Assembly: GCA_963710975.1 (NCBI GenBank)
Contig: CAVQCG010000004.1
Location: 558,001-622,000 of the forward strand
Source: JBBQXH01 sp963710975
Lineage (GTDB): Bacteria; Actinomycetota; Thermoleophilia; Gaiellales; Gaiellaceae
Reading direction: 5' to 3'
DNA length: 64,000 nucleotides
In this document: piece by piece, positions 8,799 through 17,483 of the stretch
How positions within the stretch are numbered: position 1 is the stretch's first letter
Layout: each line of letters starts with the position of its first letter
Program-made: the position numbers and the translations under genes
Notes under the pieces: generated by a model
Databases searched by the model: none
Told to the model about the DNA's origin: nothing
Seen by the model: the letters and a program-made list of their open reading frames with translations, nothing else

Positions 8799-9413
8799 AT
8801 GCTCGACGACAGCCGCCTCTACCTCGTCACCGGCGCGAGACCCGATCTGGCCGACTTTCTGGTGGAAGCGGTAGCAGGTGGCGTCGATGCCGTTCAGCTC
8901 CGCGAGAAGTCGCTGGACGATCGTCAGCTTCTCTCTGTGCTGGACGAGGCCCGCGCCGTCACGCGCCGCCTCGGGGTTCCGTTCATCGTGAACGACCGGC
9001 CCGATCTCGCCGTCATCGTCGAGGCCGACTGCGTTCACGTCGGCCAGGACGACCTACCAGTGGAGGCAGCGCGCATGCTCGGTCTGCCGGTGGGCCTCTC
9101 GACCCATGCTCCGTCGGAGATCGACGTCGCGAACGCCGACTACCTCGGCGTCGGCCCGGTGTACGCCACCCCGACGAAGGCGGGAAGGCCGGCGGTCGGG
9201 CTCGATCTCGTCCGGTATGCCGCACACCATTCGCGTGTGCCGTGGTTTGCGATTGGCGGAATCGACGCGTCGAACGTGGACGCCGTCGTGGCGGCCGGTG
9301 CACGCCGGATCGCCGTCGTGCGCGCGATCGGAGACGCCGCGGACCCCGCGGACGCCGCCCGTTCCCTCAGTCGGGCGCTCGATCGCGTTCCGGCGCTCGC
9401 GGAGCGAACGTGA
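8799..9413 (+). CDS. thiE: Thiamine-phosphate synthase ThiE
   Basis: The 204-residue protein has the TIM-barrel thiamine phosphate synthase motifs: the start RLYLVTGARPDL, the pyrimidine/diphosphate site VQLREKSLDD, FIVNDRPDLA, HVGQDDLPV, STHAPSEI, YLGVGPVYATPTKAG and AIGGIDASN. It couples hydroxymethylpyrimidine diphosphate to thiazole phosphate. It lies nine bases behind thiS under the same riboswitch. Its stop overlaps the GTG of the lysyl-oxidase-like gene (GTGA), so that gene is probably co-transcribed. Confidence 0.95.
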   Translation: MLDDSRLYLVTGARPDLADFLVEAVAGGVDAVQLREKSLDDRQLLSVLDEARAVTRRLGVPFIVNDRPDLAVIVEADCVHVGQDDLPVEAARMLGLPVGLSTHAPSEIDVANADYLGVGPVYATPTKAGRPAVGLDLVRYAAHHSRVPWFAIGGIDASNVDAVVAAGARRIAVVRAIGDAADPADAARSLSRALDRVPALAERT

Positions 9414-10249
9414 GGCCTGCGCGGCGGCTCATCGTCGCCGTCGTCGCGCTTGCGGCTCTCGCAGCCGTCGGCGTGTCCGTCGTGCTGGCGCGTCCCGCCG
9501 GCCCGAGCTTCAACGTTCCCGCGGGCGCGTTGCTTCCGGACCTCGACCCCGTTGCCCCCTTCGGGCTTCAGGCCCGCATCGTTGCGGTCGACGGGAATCG
9601 GCACGTGCGCCTGAGCTTCGTCTCTGCCGCGGAGAACATCGGTGCCGGGGTGCTCTGGATCCGTGGTGCGCGTACCTCGATTGGCAGCGAGACGATGAAT
9701 GCAGAGCAGGTGATCCGGTTGCGCAACGGTTCCACCGTGACGAAGCAGGGCGTCGGCAGCATGCGCTACATCGTCGATCCCACGCACGAGCACTGGCACC
9801 TCGAGCCGTTCATGATCTACGAGCTGCGCACGCAGAAGGGATTCAAGATCGCGAGGCCGGACGAGAAGACCGGGTTCTGTCTCGGCGATCGCTACGCCTT
9901 CGACCCAACGCGTCTCGCGTCCCCTCCGGGTCCTCCGGAGTTCGTGTCGGACTGCGGGCTCGGCGACACCGGCCTCCTCGCGGTGGAGGAAGGCATCGCA
10001 CCGGGGTACGGCGATAACTACCGGCAGTGGCTCGACGGTCAATGGGTCGACATCACGGGTCTTGCGGCAGGACGGTACGTCCTCGTCCACCGGGTGAACC
10101 GCGGCCGCCCTCTGGTCGAGTCGAACTACGCGAACAACGCGTCCTCTGTCCTGCTGTCGCTGACGTGGCCGACGGGGAAGCAGGGCTTCCCTCAGATCAC
10201 CGTGCTTCGGACCTGTCCGAAGACGGCCCGCTGCCCCGCACCGAAGTAG
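9410..10249 (+). CDS. Lysyl-oxidase-like secreted protein
   Basis: A 279-residue protein with an N-terminal signal/anchor (LIVAVVALAALAAVGVSVVLA) and then a lysyl oxidase-type domain. The copper-binding triad is present as HEHWHL (about residues 127-132), and the family's GYGDNYRQWLDGQWVDITGL segment follows near 205-224. Bacterial members are probably copper amine oxidases outside the cell; substrates are largely unknown. The GTG start overlaps the thiE stop, so it sits in the riboswitch-led transcript although no thiamine role is obvious. The extracellular location fits two conserved-looking cysteines (FCLGDR, SDCGLGD) that could form a disulfide. Confidence 0.8.
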   Translation: MRPARRLIVAVVALAALAAVGVSVVLARPAGPSFNVPAGALLPDLDPVAPFGLQARIVAVDGNRHVRLSFVSAAENIGAGVLWIRGARTSIGSETMNAEQVIRLRNGSTVTKQGVGSMRYIVDPTHEHWHLEPFMIYELRTQKGFKIARPDEKTGFCLGDRYAFDPTRLASPPGPPEFVSDCGLGDTGLLAVEEGIAPGYGDNYRQWLDGQWVDITGLAAGRYVLVHRVNRGRPLVESNYANNASSVLLSLTWPTGKQGFPQITVLRTCPKTARCPAPK

Positions 10250-10261
10250 GTCTCGAACGCG

Positions 10262-11350
10262 TCAGGCCTTGCGGAAGACGGCCCGGGCGGCCGTCAGCGT
10301 GCCCGGCTTCCCGAGCTGGGTGTTGAGCGTCAGCTGAATCGGTGCCGTGGTGACGGTGACCTTCTCGCCCACCTTGACGGACCCGATCTTCGCGTTCACG
10401 GGCCCCCCAGCCTTGATGCGCTGCAGGATGGCGTCGGCCGGCACCGTGATCGTGACCGTCTTCGTGACGCGATACTTCCCGCCGACAGACAGGGTGACGC
10501 TCGTGACCTTGATCGAGATCGTGGACGGCGCCTGCGGCTCGCCGCCGGTGCCCGGGTCGGTTCCGTCCCCGTTCCCCGTCCCCGGATCGGTTCCGACGCC
10601 GGCTCCCGCGTCCGTGCCGCCCGTCCCCGGATCGGTCGGGTCGGTCGGCTGGACGGGGTCGGGCGGCTGGGCCGGAGGCTCGGGAACGGAGACGGCGGTC
10701 ACCGTACCGTCGAGCGTCAGGGTCGCCGCACCGGCCGCCCCCCGCTTGAACGCTGGCGAGTAGGGGAACAGGAGATGGTTGGCGCGGCGGAGCCACTTGT
10801 ACGGCGACACGGCTCCGCGGTCGCCGGGATGCAGCTCGAAGTGGAGATGGGTGCCGACGCCGTTGGCATCGCCCGAGTCGCCGACGTAGCCGACGAGCTG
10901 TCCTCCCCGGACCTTCTGGTTCGTCTTCAGCCCCTCAGCGTAGGCGATCCCCGGCTTGCACGAGCCGTTGTTGTCGTTCTTCGCCGTGAGGTCGTTGTTG
11001 AGGTGGATGTAGATGTACGTCGTCCCGCTCGCGCCGAACAGGTAGAGCATGCAGCCGGCGCTCGAGGATGCGGTGTAGATCTGGACCCTCCCCGGCTCGA
11101 CGGCAACCACGGGGGTCTTCCAGGCGGCCATGAGGTCGTTGCCCTCGTGGCGCCCCTGGCCGCGTGGGTCGCCGAAGTCGTCGGTGTAGGACGTCGGTCC
11201 CACCACCGGGAAGATGATCGTTGCGGGGACGCCTTTGGCAATCGTCTCGACACGAGCGTCGGCGGTCCCTGCGAGGGCCCACAGAAGAAGGAGGGCGAGG
11301 GCCACTCGAGCGGTCGTCCGGTGGCGACGGCTGTGCTCCGGTGCGCGCAC
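10262..11350 (-). CDS. Secreted M23-family metallopeptidase
   Basis: A probable cell-wall endopeptidase of about 362 residues. After an N-terminal signal (VALALLLLWALAGTADA) comes an M23/LytM domain with the zinc ligands in HEGNDLMAAW (about residue 66) and HLHFEL (about 148). A Pro/Gly/Thr/Asp-rich low-complexity linker (about 215-265) precedes a C-terminal beta-rich domain of unknown type. The GTG at 11350 is chosen because it leaves a plausible signal peptide; a downstream GTG is possible. The gene converges on the lysyl-oxidase-like gene with a 12-base gap and is divergent from etfB. Confidence 0.8.
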   Translation of the reverse strand: MRAPEHSRRHRTTARVALALLLLWALAGTADARVETIAKGVPATIIFPVVGPTSYTDDFGDPRGQGRHEGNDLMAAWKTPVVAVEPGRVQIYTASSSAGCMLYLFGASGTTYIYIHLNNDLTAKNDNNGSCKPGIAYAEGLKTNQKVRGGQLVGYVGDSGDANGVGTHLHFELHPGDRGAVSPYKWLRRANHLLFPYSPAFKRGAAGAATLTLDGTVTAVSVPEPPAQPPDPVQPTDPTDPGTGGTDAGAGVGTDPGTGNGDGTDPGTGGEPQAPSTISIKVTSVTLSVGGKYRVTKTVTITVPADAILQRIKAGGPVNAKIGSVKVGEKVTVTTAPIQLTLNTQLGKPGTLTAARAVFRKA

Positions 11351-11416
11351 GAAGTGGGAGACCCTAGCAAATCGCTTTCCGGAACGTTCGTCTCGCGGCC
11401 CCCTCGTGGGGATGGT

Positions 11417-11422
11417 TAGAGT
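11417..11422 (+). promoter_or_regulatory. Likely -10 box (TAGAGT) of the etf operon
   Basis: TAGAGT ends nine bases before the etfB ATG, with no Shine-Dalgarno sequence between. This is the same arrangement as at several other operon-first genes in the window and suggests a leaderless or near-leaderless transcript. Confidence 0.4.
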
Positions 11423-11431
11423 GCCGTCCGG

Positions 11432-12208
11432 ATGAAGATCGCCGTCTGCGTGAAGGAGGTTCCGGACAGCGCCGCGCCACGGCGGATGGATCCAGGCACG
11501 CTCCGTCTCGACCGATCGGGTGAGGGTGCGTTGAACCCCTGGGACCTCTCCGCCGTCGAGGAAGCGCTCCGGCTCGTGGAGGCGCAGGGTGGCGAGGTCG
11601 TGTGCGTTTCGATGGGCCCCGAGCGAGCCGCCGGCTCTCTGCGGAAGGCGCTCGCAATGGGCGCCGACCGGTCGGTCCTCGTGTCCGACCCGGCGCTCGG
11701 GGGCTCCGATCTCCTCGCGACGAGCCTGGTGCTGGCGAAGGCGCTCGAGCGCGAGCAGGCAGATCTCGTCCTGTTCGGCCAGCAGGCGGCCGACTCGGAC
11801 GGTGCCGTGTTGTGGGCGGCGGTCGCCGACCGCCTTCGCCTTCCGCTCGTCTCGCAGGCTGCAAGCCTCGACGTGGCCGACGGTCGGGTTGCCGTCAAGC
11901 GCCAGACCGAGTTCGGCTATGAGCACATCGAGGCGCCGACGCCGTGCGTTGTCGCGGTATCGGATGCCATCAACGAACCGCGCTACCCGTCGCTCAAGGG
12001 GATCATGGGCGCGAAGAAGAAGCCCCAGGACACGCTGACCGCGGCCGATCTCGGTCTCACGGACGCCGAGATCGGCGAGAGCGGCTCCGGCACGACGGTG
12101 ATCGCGCTCCTGCCTCCCCCGCCTCGTGGTGACACGCTTCTGATCGAGGATGACGCCGCGGCCGCCGACAGGATCGTCGAGTACCTGGCCGAGAAGAAGC
12201 TGATCTAG
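11432..12208 (+). CDS. etfB: Electron transfer flavoprotein beta subunit
   Basis: The 258-residue protein opens with MKIAVCVKEVPDS and has NPWDLSAVEEALRL, CVSMGPERAAGSLRKALAMG, LVLFGQQAADSD and YPSLKGIMGAKKKP, all typical of ETF beta, which binds AMP and forms a heterodimer with EtfA. The complex carries electrons from acyl-CoA dehydrogenases to ETF:quinone oxidoreductase. Both partners follow directly (2-base gaps), so etfB-etfA-oxidoreductase is one operon that serves the acyl-CoA degradation genes nearby. Confidence 0.95.
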   Translation: MKIAVCVKEVPDSAAPRRMDPGTLRLDRSGEGALNPWDLSAVEEALRLVEAQGGEVVCVSMGPERAAGSLRKALAMGADRSVLVSDPALGGSDLLATSLVLAKALEREQADLVLFGQQAADSDGAVLWAAVADRLRLPLVSQAASLDVADGRVAVKRQTEFGYEHIEAPTPCVVAVSDAINEPRYPSLKGIMGAKKKPQDTLTAADLGLTDAEIGESGSGTTVIALLPPPPRGDTLLIEDDAAAADRIVEYLAEKKLI

Positions 12209-12210
12209 CC

Positions 12211-13176
12211 ATGCCGGGCTGCCTCGTCTTCGTCGAACACGCTGCGGGGGAATTGCAGAAGCCGTCCCTCGGCGTCCTCTCGAAGGCAGCGTCGCTGTTC
12301 GACGACGTTGCGGCGTGCCTCACAGGCCATGGAGTCCGTGACCTCGCCGCGGACGTCGGCGGCTACGGCGCAAGGACGGTCTACGTGGCAGACTCGCCTG
12401 AGCTCGCGAGCCCTCTGCCGCAGCCCAGGGTCGACGTGCTCGCCCGGATTCTCGAGACGAGCGGGCTCGACACGGTGCTCTTCGGCGCCTCGGTCCTCGC
12501 GTCCGATGTCGCGGCCGGGCTCGCGGCGCGCGCCGGAGGTGGCCTCAACTGGGATCTCACCGAGCTTCGGACCGAGGGCGGAGACCTCGTCGGCCGGCGG
12601 CCGGCGCTCCAGGATTCGGTGCTCGTCGATTGTGGCTGGAAGGCGACGCCGCGCATCGGGCTCGTCCGCTCCGGCACGTTCGAGGCGATGCCTGCAGGCG
12701 GCGGTGGCGCTGCGGTCGTCGACGTAGCCGTCGAGCTCGAGGACTTCTCGACGAGGGCCACGATGGCCGATCGGGAGGTCGCAGCCGGCGAAGGGCCCGC
12801 GATCGACGAGGCGGAGATCATCGTCGCGGGCGGGCGCGGGCTCGGGTCGCCCGACAACTTCGGTCTCGTCGAGGGTCTCGCCGACGCGCTCGGCGGCGCC
12901 GTGGCGGCGACGCGGGCAGTCGTGGACGCCGGCTGGTATCCGTACTCGACCCAGGTCGGCCAGACGGGCAAGACCGTCGCGCCGAAGCTCTACGTCGCGT
13001 GTGGCATCTCCGGCGCCATCCAGCACAAGGTCGGGATGCAGGGCTCCGGCACGATCGTCGCGATCAACAAGGACAAGAACGCGCCGATCTTCGACTTCTG
13101 CGATCTCGGCGTGGTCGGGGACCTGTTCGAGATCGTGCCGAAGCTGACCGAGCTCGTCCGCGCGCGGAAGGGCTGA
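12211..13176 (+). CDS. etfA: Electron transfer flavoprotein alpha subunit
   Basis: The 321-residue protein is normal for EtfA. The C-terminal FAD domain is clear: AGGRGLGSPDNF, SRAVVDAGWYPYSTQVGQTG-like sequence (here ATRAVVDAGWYPYSTQVGQT), KTVAPKLYVACGISGAIQH and VAINKDKNAPIFDFCDLG. It binds the electron-carrying FAD. It lies between etfB and the ETF:quinone oxidoreductase in one operon. Confidence 0.95.
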   Translation: MPGCLVFVEHAAGELQKPSLGVLSKAASLFDDVAACLTGHGVRDLAADVGGYGARTVYVADSPELASPLPQPRVDVLARILETSGLDTVLFGASVLASDVAAGLAARAGGGLNWDLTELRTEGGDLVGRRPALQDSVLVDCGWKATPRIGLVRSGTFEAMPAGGGGAAVVDVAVELEDFSTRATMADREVAAGEGPAIDEAEIIVAGGRGLGSPDNFGLVEGLADALGGAVAATRAVVDAGWYPYSTQVGQTGKTVAPKLYVACGISGAIQHKVGMQGSGTIVAINKDKNAPIFDFCDLGVVGDLFEIVPKLTELVRARKG

Positions 13177-13178
13177 TC

Positions 13179-14879
13179 ATGGGTGTTCGTCCGGCAGACT
13201 TCCCGCCCCCCGTTTCCGAGCGAGACTTCGTCACGGCTCCGACCGACCCGGCAGACGAACGGATCGACGTCGGGCTCCTCGTCGTCGGAGGCGGGCCCGC
13301 AGGGCTCGTCGCGGCGATTCGCGCCGGGCAGCTCCTCGAGGACGATCCCGCGCTCGGCGAACGTCTCGGTGACGTTCCGATCGCGGTCGTCGAGAAGGGA
13401 AAGGCCTGTGGCTCGCACGTGCTCTCCGGCGCTGTCGTCAATCCGCGCTCGCTCAGGCTGCTCTTCCCGGGAATGCGTGCGGACGACATGCCCTTCTACG
13501 GGCCCGTCGACCACGAGGCGGTCTACTACCTGACCTCGAAGCGTGCGGTGCAGATCCCGCCGCCGCCGACGATGCTGAACCACGGGAACTACATCGGCTC
13601 GATGAGCCGGATCTCCCGGTGGCTCGCCGAGCGGGCGGAGGAGCTCGGCGTGACGATCGTCCCCGAGACGTCGGCGGCGAAGCTCCTCGTCAGCGGTGGC
13701 CGGGTGGTCGGTGTCCGCACGGGCGACCGCGGGCGCGGCAAGGACGGTACGGAGCTCGGGAACTTCGAGCCCGGGTCGGACATCGTCGCGCGGGCGACGA
13801 TTCTCGCCGAGGGCACGATCGGTCACCTGACCCGGGCGGCGATCTCGGAGTTCGGCGTCGCCGGCGAGGCTCCCCAGACGTATGCGCTCGGTGTCAAGGA
13901 GGTGTGGGAGGTTCCGAAGCCGCTGCACAAGATCGTCCACACGATGGGCTGGCCGCTCCGCGGCGGGTCGAAGTATCGCGAGTTCGGCGGAAGCTTCATC
14001 TACCCGATGGGCGAGGAGATGGTCTGCCTCGGCCTCGTCGTCGGGCTCGACTACACCGATGCCTCGCTGTCGGTGCACGACATGCTGCAGGAGCTGAAGC
14101 TGCACCCGCTCGTCAGGAAGATCATCGAGGGCGGGACGAGGGTTTCCTGGGGGGCCAAGACGATCCCGGAGGGCGGGATCCAGTCGATGCCGACGAAGTT
14201 CGCCGTTCCCGGAGCGCTCTTCGCAGGCGACGGCGTCGGCCTCGTGAACGTGCCGGCGCTGAAGGGTGTCCACTATGCAATGCGCTCGGGAATGCTGGCT
14301 GCCGAGGCGGCCATCGATGCGATCGGCCCCGGCGGAACGGCCTGGGAGCCTGGCGGTCTCGACAGCTATGACCGGGAGATCCGGGAGAGCTTCATCTGGC
14401 GTGACCTCGAGCGGGTACGCAACATGCGCCCAGCCTTTCACAAGGGCTTCCTCCGGGGCTCTATCGGCGCGGGCATCGCCACCGCGTCGCTCGGGAAGGT
14501 GCCGAGGAAGAATCGAAAGGTGGTCGCGGATGCCGACGCCGCCGTCACCGACCAGTCCGCCGGCAAGAGCTATCCGAAGCCCGACGGCGTCGTCACCTTC
14601 GACAAGCTGTCGAGCGTCTTCCTTTCCGGAAACAAGACACGCGACGACGCACCGGATCACATCCGCGTGCGGCACCAGGTTCCGCGCGAGCTGGCGGAGA
14701 CCTGGGTGAACATGTGCCCCGCGCAGGTCTACGAGATCGTCGCCAACGGAGCCGCCGGAGACGAGGTGACGGTCGAGGTGACCGCCTCGAACTGCGTCCA
14801 GTGCGGGGCGATCACCGCGAAGGGAGGCCGGCTCACGCCTCCCGAGGGCGGCGACGGGCCCGACTACACCCTGATGTAG
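13179..14879 (+). CDS. Electron transfer flavoprotein:quinone oxidoreductase
   Basis: A 566-residue flavoprotein that should pass electrons from ETF to the quinone pool at the membrane. The dinucleotide fold is LLVVGGGPAGLVAAIRA near residue 30, followed by GSHVLSGAVVNPRSL, FGGSFIYPM and the FAD-binding GALFAGDGVGLVNVPALKG. At the C terminus the ferredoxin-like domain has Cys513 (MCPAQVYE), Cys539 and Cys542 (NCVQCGAI), but the third position of the usual C-x2-C-x2-C is Ile545. One of four expected 4Fe-4S ligands is therefore missing. The C-terminal TPPEGGDGPDYTLM is otherwise normal. Third gene of the etf operon. Confidence 0.9.
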   Translation: MGVRPADFPPPVSERDFVTAPTDPADERIDVGLLVVGGGPAGLVAAIRAGQLLEDDPALGERLGDVPIAVVEKGKACGSHVLSGAVVNPRSLRLLFPGMRADDMPFYGPVDHEAVYYLTSKRAVQIPPPPTMLNHGNYIGSMSRISRWLAERAEELGVTIVPETSAAKLLVSGGRVVGVRTGDRGRGKDGTELGNFEPGSDIVARATILAEGTIGHLTRAAISEFGVAGEAPQTYALGVKEVWEVPKPLHKIVHTMGWPLRGGSKYREFGGSFIYPMGEEMVCLGLVVGLDYTDASLSVHDMLQELKLHPLVRKIIEGGTRVSWGAKTIPEGGIQSMPTKFAVPGALFAGDGVGLVNVPALKGVHYAMRSGMLAAEAAIDAIGPGGTAWEPGGLDSYDREIRESFIWRDLERVRNMRPAFHKGFLRGSIGAGIATASLGKVPRKNRKVVADADAAVTDQSAGKSYPKPDGVVTFDKLSSVFLSGNKTRDDAPDHIRVRHQVPRELAETWVNMCPAQVYEIVANGAAGDEVTVEVTASNCVQCGAITAKGGRLTPPEGGDGPDYTLM

Positions 14880-14887
14880 GGACAGGC

Positions 14888-15878
14888 GTGGCGGCTTCCC
14901 CCGACGGCGTCCTTCCAGGGATCGATGTCGAGCGGGCAGCCGCCGGTCTCGGTGACCGCGTTCACCGCACCCCGACGCTGTCGTCCGCCACGCTCGGCCG
15001 GATCGCCGGCGCCCCGGTCTTCCTGAAGGCCGAGCTCTTCCAGCGAACCGGCTCCTTCAAGCCCCGCGGGGTCTTCACGCGGCTGGACGCCCTGAGTGCA
15101 GACGAGCGGCGCGCCGGCGTGATCAGTGTGTCCGCCGGCAACCATGCCGGTGCGTTGGCGTATGCGAGCGCGCGGGAGGGAATCGACTGCGTCGTGGTCA
15201 TGTGGCGCGGTGCGAGCCGGCTGAAGGCCGCTGCTGCCGTCGGCTACGGCGCCTCGGTCGATCAGGAGTCGGCCGGGCCGGCGGAGGCGTTCGCGCGTCT
15301 CGAGGAGATCCGTGGCGACCGTCTTTTCGTCCACCCGTTCGACGACCCTCTCGTCATCGCAGGGCAGGGAACCGTCGGCCTCGAGCTCTGCGACGACCTT
15401 CCCGGTGTCGACGTCATCGTCGTACCCGTCGGAGGCGGGGGCCTGGTTGCGGGGATCTCGGTCGCCACGAAGGCCATGGCCCCATCGGTACGGGTGATCG
15501 CCGTGGAGCCCGAGCTGTCGGACGCGCTCGGGGCCGCGCTCGCCGCCGGGAGGCCTGTTCCGGTCGCTCCCGCGTCGATTGCCGACGGTCTCGAATGCAC
15601 CCTTTGCCGGGGCGCTTCCCGTTGCGGTCTGCCAGGCCTACTGCGTCGAGCACGTCACCGTGAGCGAGGAGGAAATACGGGAGGGCTTCCGCTTCCTGTA
15701 CCAGCGCGCGAAGCTCGCCGTCGAGCCGGGCGGCGCGGCGGCCGTCGGAGCGCTGCTTGCCGGCAAGATCGACGTTCGAGGTGCGCGTGCGGTGGCCCTT
15801 GTCGTCTCTGGAGGCAACGTGGTGCCCGAAACTGTCTCTGATATCCTCACTCGAGATGAAGACCGAGATCCATCCTGA
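14888..15878 (+). CDS. Threonine dehydratase-like PLP enzyme (one frameshift)
   Basis: Fold-type II PLP enzyme of about 329 residues once one base near 15594 is removed (CTCGAATGC; CTCGATGC gives IADGLDAPFAG). The PLP lysine is in RTGSFKPRGV, with SAGNHAGALAYA and the phosphate-binding VPVGGGGLVAGI further on and VSGGN near the end. The length matches short catabolic threonine/serine dehydratases without an ACT domain; threo-3-hydroxyaspartate dehydratase or serine racemase cannot be excluded. The GTG at 14888 follows GACAGG. The tail overlaps the first 23 bases of rpmE, so its exact end depends on correct frame. Confidence 0.8.
15842..15847 (+). promoter_or_regulatory. Likely -10 box (TATCCT) of rpmE
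   Basis: TATCCT ends eight bases before the rpmE ATG, inside the end of the upstream dehydratase gene. No Shine-Dalgarno sequence is present, consistent with a leaderless rpmE transcript. Confidence 0.4.
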
Positions 15879-16071
15879 CTACGTTCTCGCGACGGTGCGG
15901 TGCTCGTGCGGTAACACGTTCGAGACCAGGTCGACGAAATCGGACCTGCACGTCGAGATCTGCTCGGCCTGTCACCCCTTCTACACCGGAAAGCAGAAGC
16001 TTCTCGATACGGGTGGTCGTGTGGAGCGCTTCCAGCGGCGCCTCGAGAAGGCCCAGCCGCGCCGCTCCTGA
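15856..16071 (+). CDS. rpmE: 50S ribosomal protein L31
   Basis: The 71-residue protein begins MKTEIHPDYV and has VRCSCGNTFETRSTKSDLHV and EICSACHPFYTGKQK. The paired cysteines (CSCG and CSAC) are those of the zinc-containing L31 form. The ATG is preceded by TATCCT rather than a ribosome-binding site. The next gene (DUF1385) follows 15 bases later, an order found in many Gram-positive and actinobacterial genomes upstream of prfA. Confidence 0.96.
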   Translation: MKTEIHPDYVLATVRCSCGNTFETRSTKSDLHVEICSACHPFYTGKQKLLDTGGRVERFQRRLEKAQPRRS

Positions 16072-16086
16072 GCGCGTCCTGACCCC

Positions 16087-16998
16087 GTGAGCGCGCCGAT
16101 CGGTGGTCAGGCAGTCCTGGAGGGCGTCATGATGCGCGGTCCGTCTGCGTGGGCGCTCGCCGTGCGGAAGCCGGACGGGGAGATCGCGCAGGTCGACTAC
16201 CCGATCTCCTCGGTGCTCCTCAGGCATCGCTGGCTCCGGCTCCCGGTCATCCGGGGGGTCGCGGCGCTCGGCGAGTCACTCGCCATCGGCTTCAGGGCCC
16301 TTGCGATCTCGGCGAACTACGCGGCCCAGGAGGAGGGGGAGGAGGGCGAGCCCGCGAAGGAGCTGACGCGGACGCAGCTGATCTTCGCGTTCGCCATCGC
16401 CATCGGGTTCGCGGTCGTCCTCTTCAAGGTCTCACCCGCGCTGATCTCCAACTGGTTGCCGATCAGCGACCGGTGGTTCGTGATCGTCGAAGGGCTGATC
16501 AGGGTGGGGATCTTCGTCGCGTACCTGACGCTGATCTCGCTCTGGCCCGACCTCAGGCGCGTCTTCCAGTACCACGCCGCCGAGCACAAGGCGATCAACG
16601 CCTACGAGGCCGGGGACGAGCTCGAGCCGGAGAGCGTCCAGCGTCACAGCCTGATCCACGTTCGCTGCGGGACGGCGTTCCTTCTGTACGTGATGGTCAT
16701 CGCCATCTTCGTCTTTGCCTTCTTCGGGAAATTGCCGTGGTACTGGCTGATCGCGTCGCGTATCCTCGCGCTCCCGCTGATCGCGGGCCTGGCCTACGAG
16801 GTGATCCGCTTCGCCGGCCGACATTCGAGCAACCCTGTGCTCCGCGCCGTTCTCGCTCCGGGTCTCTGGCTCCAGCGGTTGACGACGCGCGAGCCGACGC
16901 TGGATCAGATCGAGGTCTCGATTCGGGCGCTTCGCGAGGTTCTCCGGCTCGAGGGCCGGACGACCCCGGAGGAGCGCAAAGTCGAGATCATGGCGTAG
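16087..16998 (+). CDS. DUF1385 (YqhQ-like) membrane protein
   Basis: A 303-residue multi-pass membrane protein. The N terminus IGGQAVLEGVMMRGP is the hallmark of DUF1385, and the motif FQYHAAEHKAINAYEAGDEL with HVRCGTAFLL follows in the middle. Hydrophobic stretches appear at about 95-120, 140-165, 195-220 and 225-245. The biochemical role of the family is unknown, but it is commonly found between rpmE and prfA, as here. Start is the GTG at 16087. Confidence 0.9.
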   Translation: MSAPIGGQAVLEGVMMRGPSAWALAVRKPDGEIAQVDYPISSVLLRHRWLRLPVIRGVAALGESLAIGFRALAISANYAAQEEGEEGEPAKELTRTQLIFAFAIAIGFAVVLFKVSPALISNWLPISDRWFVIVEGLIRVGIFVAYLTLISLWPDLRRVFQYHAAEHKAINAYEAGDELEPESVQRHSLIHVRCGTAFLLYVMVIAIFVFAFFGKLPWYWLIASRILALPLIAGLAYEVIRFAGRHSSNPVLRAVLAPGLWLQRLTTREPTLDQIEVSIRALREVLRLEGRTTPEERKVEIMA

Positions 16999-17027
16999 CG
17001 AAGTACACACGACACGAAGGGAGCCTC

Positions 17028-17456
17028 ATGGCCGTCGAGCGGAAGGCAACTGCCGTCTGGAACGGAAGTCTGATGGAGGGAAGCGGGAGGGTGTCCGCCG
17101 AGAGCGGTGTCCTCGATGACGTGGCCGTGACCTGGCCGGCGCGCGCCGAGCGAACAGATGCGGGAACCAGTCCGGAGGAGCTCATCGCCGCCGCGCATGC
17201 GGCGTGCTACTCGATGGCGCTCTCGCACGGCCTTGCCGGGGAGGGAACCCCACCTGATGAGCTCAACGTGACTGCGACCGTCGGATTCCAGGCTGGGGAG
17301 GGGATCACGGGCATCCAGCTCGACGTTCGCGGTCGCGTCCCCGGGATCGACGCAGCCGGCTTCGAGGCTGCCGCCGCTGCGGCAGCGGAGAACTGCCCGG
17401 TCTCGAAGGCCCTCGCGGCAGTCGCGATCACCCACCGGGCGACGCTCGAGAGCTGA
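17028..17456 (+). CDS. OsmC/Ohr family peroxiredoxin-like protein
   Basis: A 142-residue protein with the two redox cysteines of the OsmC family, in AAHAACYSMALSHGL and ENCPVSKALA. The N-terminal ATAVWNGSLMEGSGRV and AGTSPEELIAAAHAA match osmotically inducible OsmC more than Ohr. These enzymes reduce organic hydroperoxides with lipoylated or thiol reductants. The ATG at 17028 follows AGGGAGCC, a good ribosome-binding site. Confidence 0.88.
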   Translation: MAVERKATAVWNGSLMEGSGRVSAESGVLDDVAVTWPARAERTDAGTSPEELIAAAHAACYSMALSHGLAGEGTPPDELNVTATVGFQAGEGITGIQLDVRGRVPGIDAAGFEAAAAAAAENCPVSKALAAVAITHRATLES

Positions 17457-17483
17457 GGTCTCAGAGGCTGAGGCCAGAGAATC

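Noticed and set aside
14888..15878. Dehydratase as a true pseudogene
   Set aside because: A single added base explains the break and all catalytic parts are intact, so sequence error is more likely.
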